Positions 62,081-64,000 of a DNA stretch of 64,000 nt are shown one piece after another. The stretch spans positions 120,276,843-120,340,842 of the forward strand of contig OZ038381.1 of the NCBI GenBank assembly GCA_964036045.1, written 5' to 3'. Under the pieces are notes generated by a model. That model was not told the DNA's origin and searched no databases. It was given only the letters and a program-made list of their open reading frames with translations. Source of the DNA: Eutreptiella sp. 'Long Island Sound 2002' (lineage: Eukaryota; Euglenozoa; Euglenophyceae; Eutreptiales; Eutreptiaceae). Each line of letters opens with the position of its first letter. Position 1 is the first letter of the stretch. Both the position numbers and the translations under genes were made by a program.

Positions 62081-63390
62081 ACCAATTCTTTGGTCACTGA
62101 GCAGGGATGCTGTGTTGCCGTTGATGGGCTTCTTCAGTTTGGTTTTGTTCCCCCGCTAATGAGCCAGGTGCCGGGTACTGTAGCAGATCCCTTTGGTCTC
62201 CTACGTGATGTCTTGCGAAGAGCTAAGTATGGTACACCGACGGCTTTGATGGATGCCGCACTGCAGGACGAGGACCCTAGGGCAGCACTGCTTATGGAGT
62301 TCTATGCACGAATGAGGGTCAACCGACGAACACCACGTGGTATGACCACATTGGCTGCAGCTCATCAACATTCACCGTGGCCATAATGATATAGAGTGTT
62401 TGCACGCAAGGTGTATACAATGTGGCAATTGTGCGGGAAGATGGCTCGGCCAGAGCAGAAGGCTGTTGGTCCCCAGATAGTAGCATCAAGGGGGATGGGG
62501 AGGTTGTTGTCGCATGCGGGTCTTGCTGCGGACCGGTTACCAGCCTTTGGCGCAAAGGGCCTAGTACAGAACAAAGACAGTGTGGAGATCAATGGAAGGG
62601 AAGGAGGCAATGGTGGCATATGACAACTATTATTGCAAACGGTTTTGCGGTGATCCTATACGACTTGATTGGTCTCTGAATGTCATTGCCATGTTAGTAC
62701 TCCATACAACTAACCATGCCATGTACCAAAGATTCCCCACACTTGATGATCTTCTCCGACGCATCCCGGAGGCAGCACAGGCAATAGCAACCACTTCATC
62801 GGGAGTTCCCACGAGTACTGGAAGCTTTGAGGCGAGATCCACCGGAGGCACAATACATACGGGCCCCCCCTAGATGTGCACCAGGACAACATTCATTCAC
62901 TACAATGGTATCCGCTTACGCTTGTTGATTGGGTCTCAAGCTCAAATGAGCAATTGCTCCACATTATAGAACAATGCTTGGCCATGCAAGTTCACAAACA
63001 CTAAGTAATGCCTCTCCTAATGGATGAAAATTTGTTCTGCAGTTCTAGAGACTTGCTAAGTTCCTCTACTCTAGGACATACACCCTTTCAAGTTGGCCGA
63101 GCACTATGCAACTGTATCACTGGCGTGCGGTTTTTGGCACCTATACAAGTATGTGTGCGCCATGATACACCGCAAGGTCTTCCTCATATTGGGGTACCTT
63201 GGAGAACAATTTCCTACTTTCGATGAGGAGATCATGTGCCCAAAGCTACTATGTACGTTGAGAAGCAGTTTTGTGCCCCGATGATAGCAACACACCATGT
63301 TGAGAACCGCATTGCACACAAGGCGGCATCAATGATGGCTTTCCCGGAGGCAGCTCGCAAGGTACCCCTGGCCTGGTTGACGGCATATTG
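62081..63390 (+). pseudogene. Decayed coding region, unidentified
   Basis: Plus-strand protein-like text in shifting frames: 62090-62383 (QVPGTVADPFGLLRDVLRRA, DEDPRAALLMEFYARMRVNR) ending TAA TGA; 62600-62873 (AMVAYDNYYCKRFCGDPIRL, MYQRFPTLDDLLRRIPEAAQ); 63093-63250 (LAEHYATVSLACGFWHLYKY, LGEQFPTFDEEIMCPKLL); and 63255-63390 (ENRIAHKAASMMAFPEAARK). Together they suggest one gene of a transposon or host broken by at least three frameshifts. Not recognised. Confidence 0.4.
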
Positions 63391-63479
63391 AAGGGCCTTT
63401 TGCACTTCTACATTCCGCCTGCGTTCCTCCTAGGTAACCTAGTCCATGACTGCAAGTGGGACAGTCACCTTGCTAGTAG

Positions 63480-64000
63480 GGGCCATATAGCACGCAAAGT
63501 ATTGGAGTTGAGCTTGGTATTGATTGTGGCATTGCCCATCGAAACCGATTGCAACTATCCTACGTACACACACTCTGTGTCGCCCTCTCATTGTGGTTAC
63601 CCTAGAATGATGCCGTCCCAGGTTCTTGTTACACCGAGGAGGCACTGGAGGCCATGCTGAGTCGTCTTGGATCCTTGGTGCTGGGCATATCCACAGCTCA
63701 AGACCTTGAGCCAGGCCTTGGACCCGTTCTTGAGGATGCCACCGCCAAAGCATGGAGTGAAGAAGACACTTGGGCAGGGTTGCAGAGGGTTGGTTGCAAT
63801 TCGGTCCATAAGGTTGTGCACACTCTTGTTGGGAATCACGGCAAACCGCACGGTGCAGGGTGCATGCTGAGTGGAGTAGTGGGAAAAAGGCCACATTCAC
63901 CGCCGTTCCTGAGGACATCAAATTTCCAACACGGCCACAGGATAATGGTGCGGAGGCTCTACACCAGAGACTCGTCACTGCACCTTTTGTGTACAACCAC
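63480..64000 (+). CDS. Open coding frame leaving the right edge
   Basis: Frame from about 63480, open to the window end except for TAG 63603, which falls inside SLWLP-(TAG)-NDAVPGSCYTEEA. Text such as LEAMLSRLGSLVLGISTAQD, LGPVLEDATAKAWSEEDTWA and LQRVGCNSVHKVVHTLVGNH is ordinary soluble protein. It may be the continuation of the preceding decayed region. A competing 185-codon minus-strand frame (63996-63439) is less protein-like. Partial at its 3' end; function unknown. Confidence 0.4.

Overview
This window looks like nuclear DNA of a GC-rich, intron-bearing eukaryote and consists almost entirely of transposable elements and satellite repeats. No convincing intact host gene was seen. The most important observation concerns the genetic code. 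In a DIRS-like (tyrosine-recombinase) retrotransposon, in a 14-kb non-LTR retrotransposon, and in an open frame at the right edge, good coding frames repeatedly run through in-frame TAG and TAA codons, while long frames end at TGA. This is what a UAR = Gln nuclear code with UGA as the only stop would look like. Such a code is known from ulvophycean green algae (Dasycladales, Cladophorales, Trentepohliales), many ciliates and some diplomonads and oxymonads. DIRS elements and GC-rich exons would suit a green alga, but the taxon is an inference.

Layout. 0-2.3 kb: a broken minus-strand gene of unknown function running off the left edge. 2.7-3.75 kb: a 27-bp minisatellite. 4.2-8.6 kb: a decayed, intron-containing minus-strand transposon gene with a DDE-like layout. 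A related fragment lies at 61.0-61.3 kb, so relics of one transposon family sit near both ends. 9.35-13.65 kb: a DIRS-like element with Gag, tyrosine recombinase and RT-RNase H on the plus strand. Its end is interrupted by a minus-strand non-LTR element (13,651-27,619) bounded by a 13-bp target-site duplication and a short A-run. That element encodes, 5' to 3', low-complexity proteins, a Cys-rich protein, a zinc ribbon, a basic protein, a RING finger, a 636-residue unknown protein, a Lys-rich tail, a hydrophobic protein, an APE endonuclease, RT, RNase H and a long C-terminal extension. Five 2A-like (NPGP) motifs sit between these modules, suggesting that one or more polyproteins are separated co-translationally.

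27.6-35.37 kb holds repeats: a tRNA-derived SINE with a (CT)n tract, a second 27-bp array, a ~42-bp minisatellite, an inverted block of a ~90-bp satellite and a pair of tRNA-like modules. The block 18,873-35,369 is then repeated in tandem at 35,370-55,233, either as a real segmental duplication or as two haplotypes placed end to end by the assembler. The second copy carries a 3.34-kb insertion with a 14-bp target duplication, made mostly of a 102-bp and a 50-bp tandem repeat.

55.4-60.36 kb is the ~90-bp satellite in higher-order repeats of about 1.9 kb. 60.4-64 kb is AT-richer DNA with transposon relics and an open coding frame leaving the right edge.

Most protein assignments rest on motifs read by eye. 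Frameshifts are common and often coincide with long G or C runs, so exact protein boundaries are approximate.
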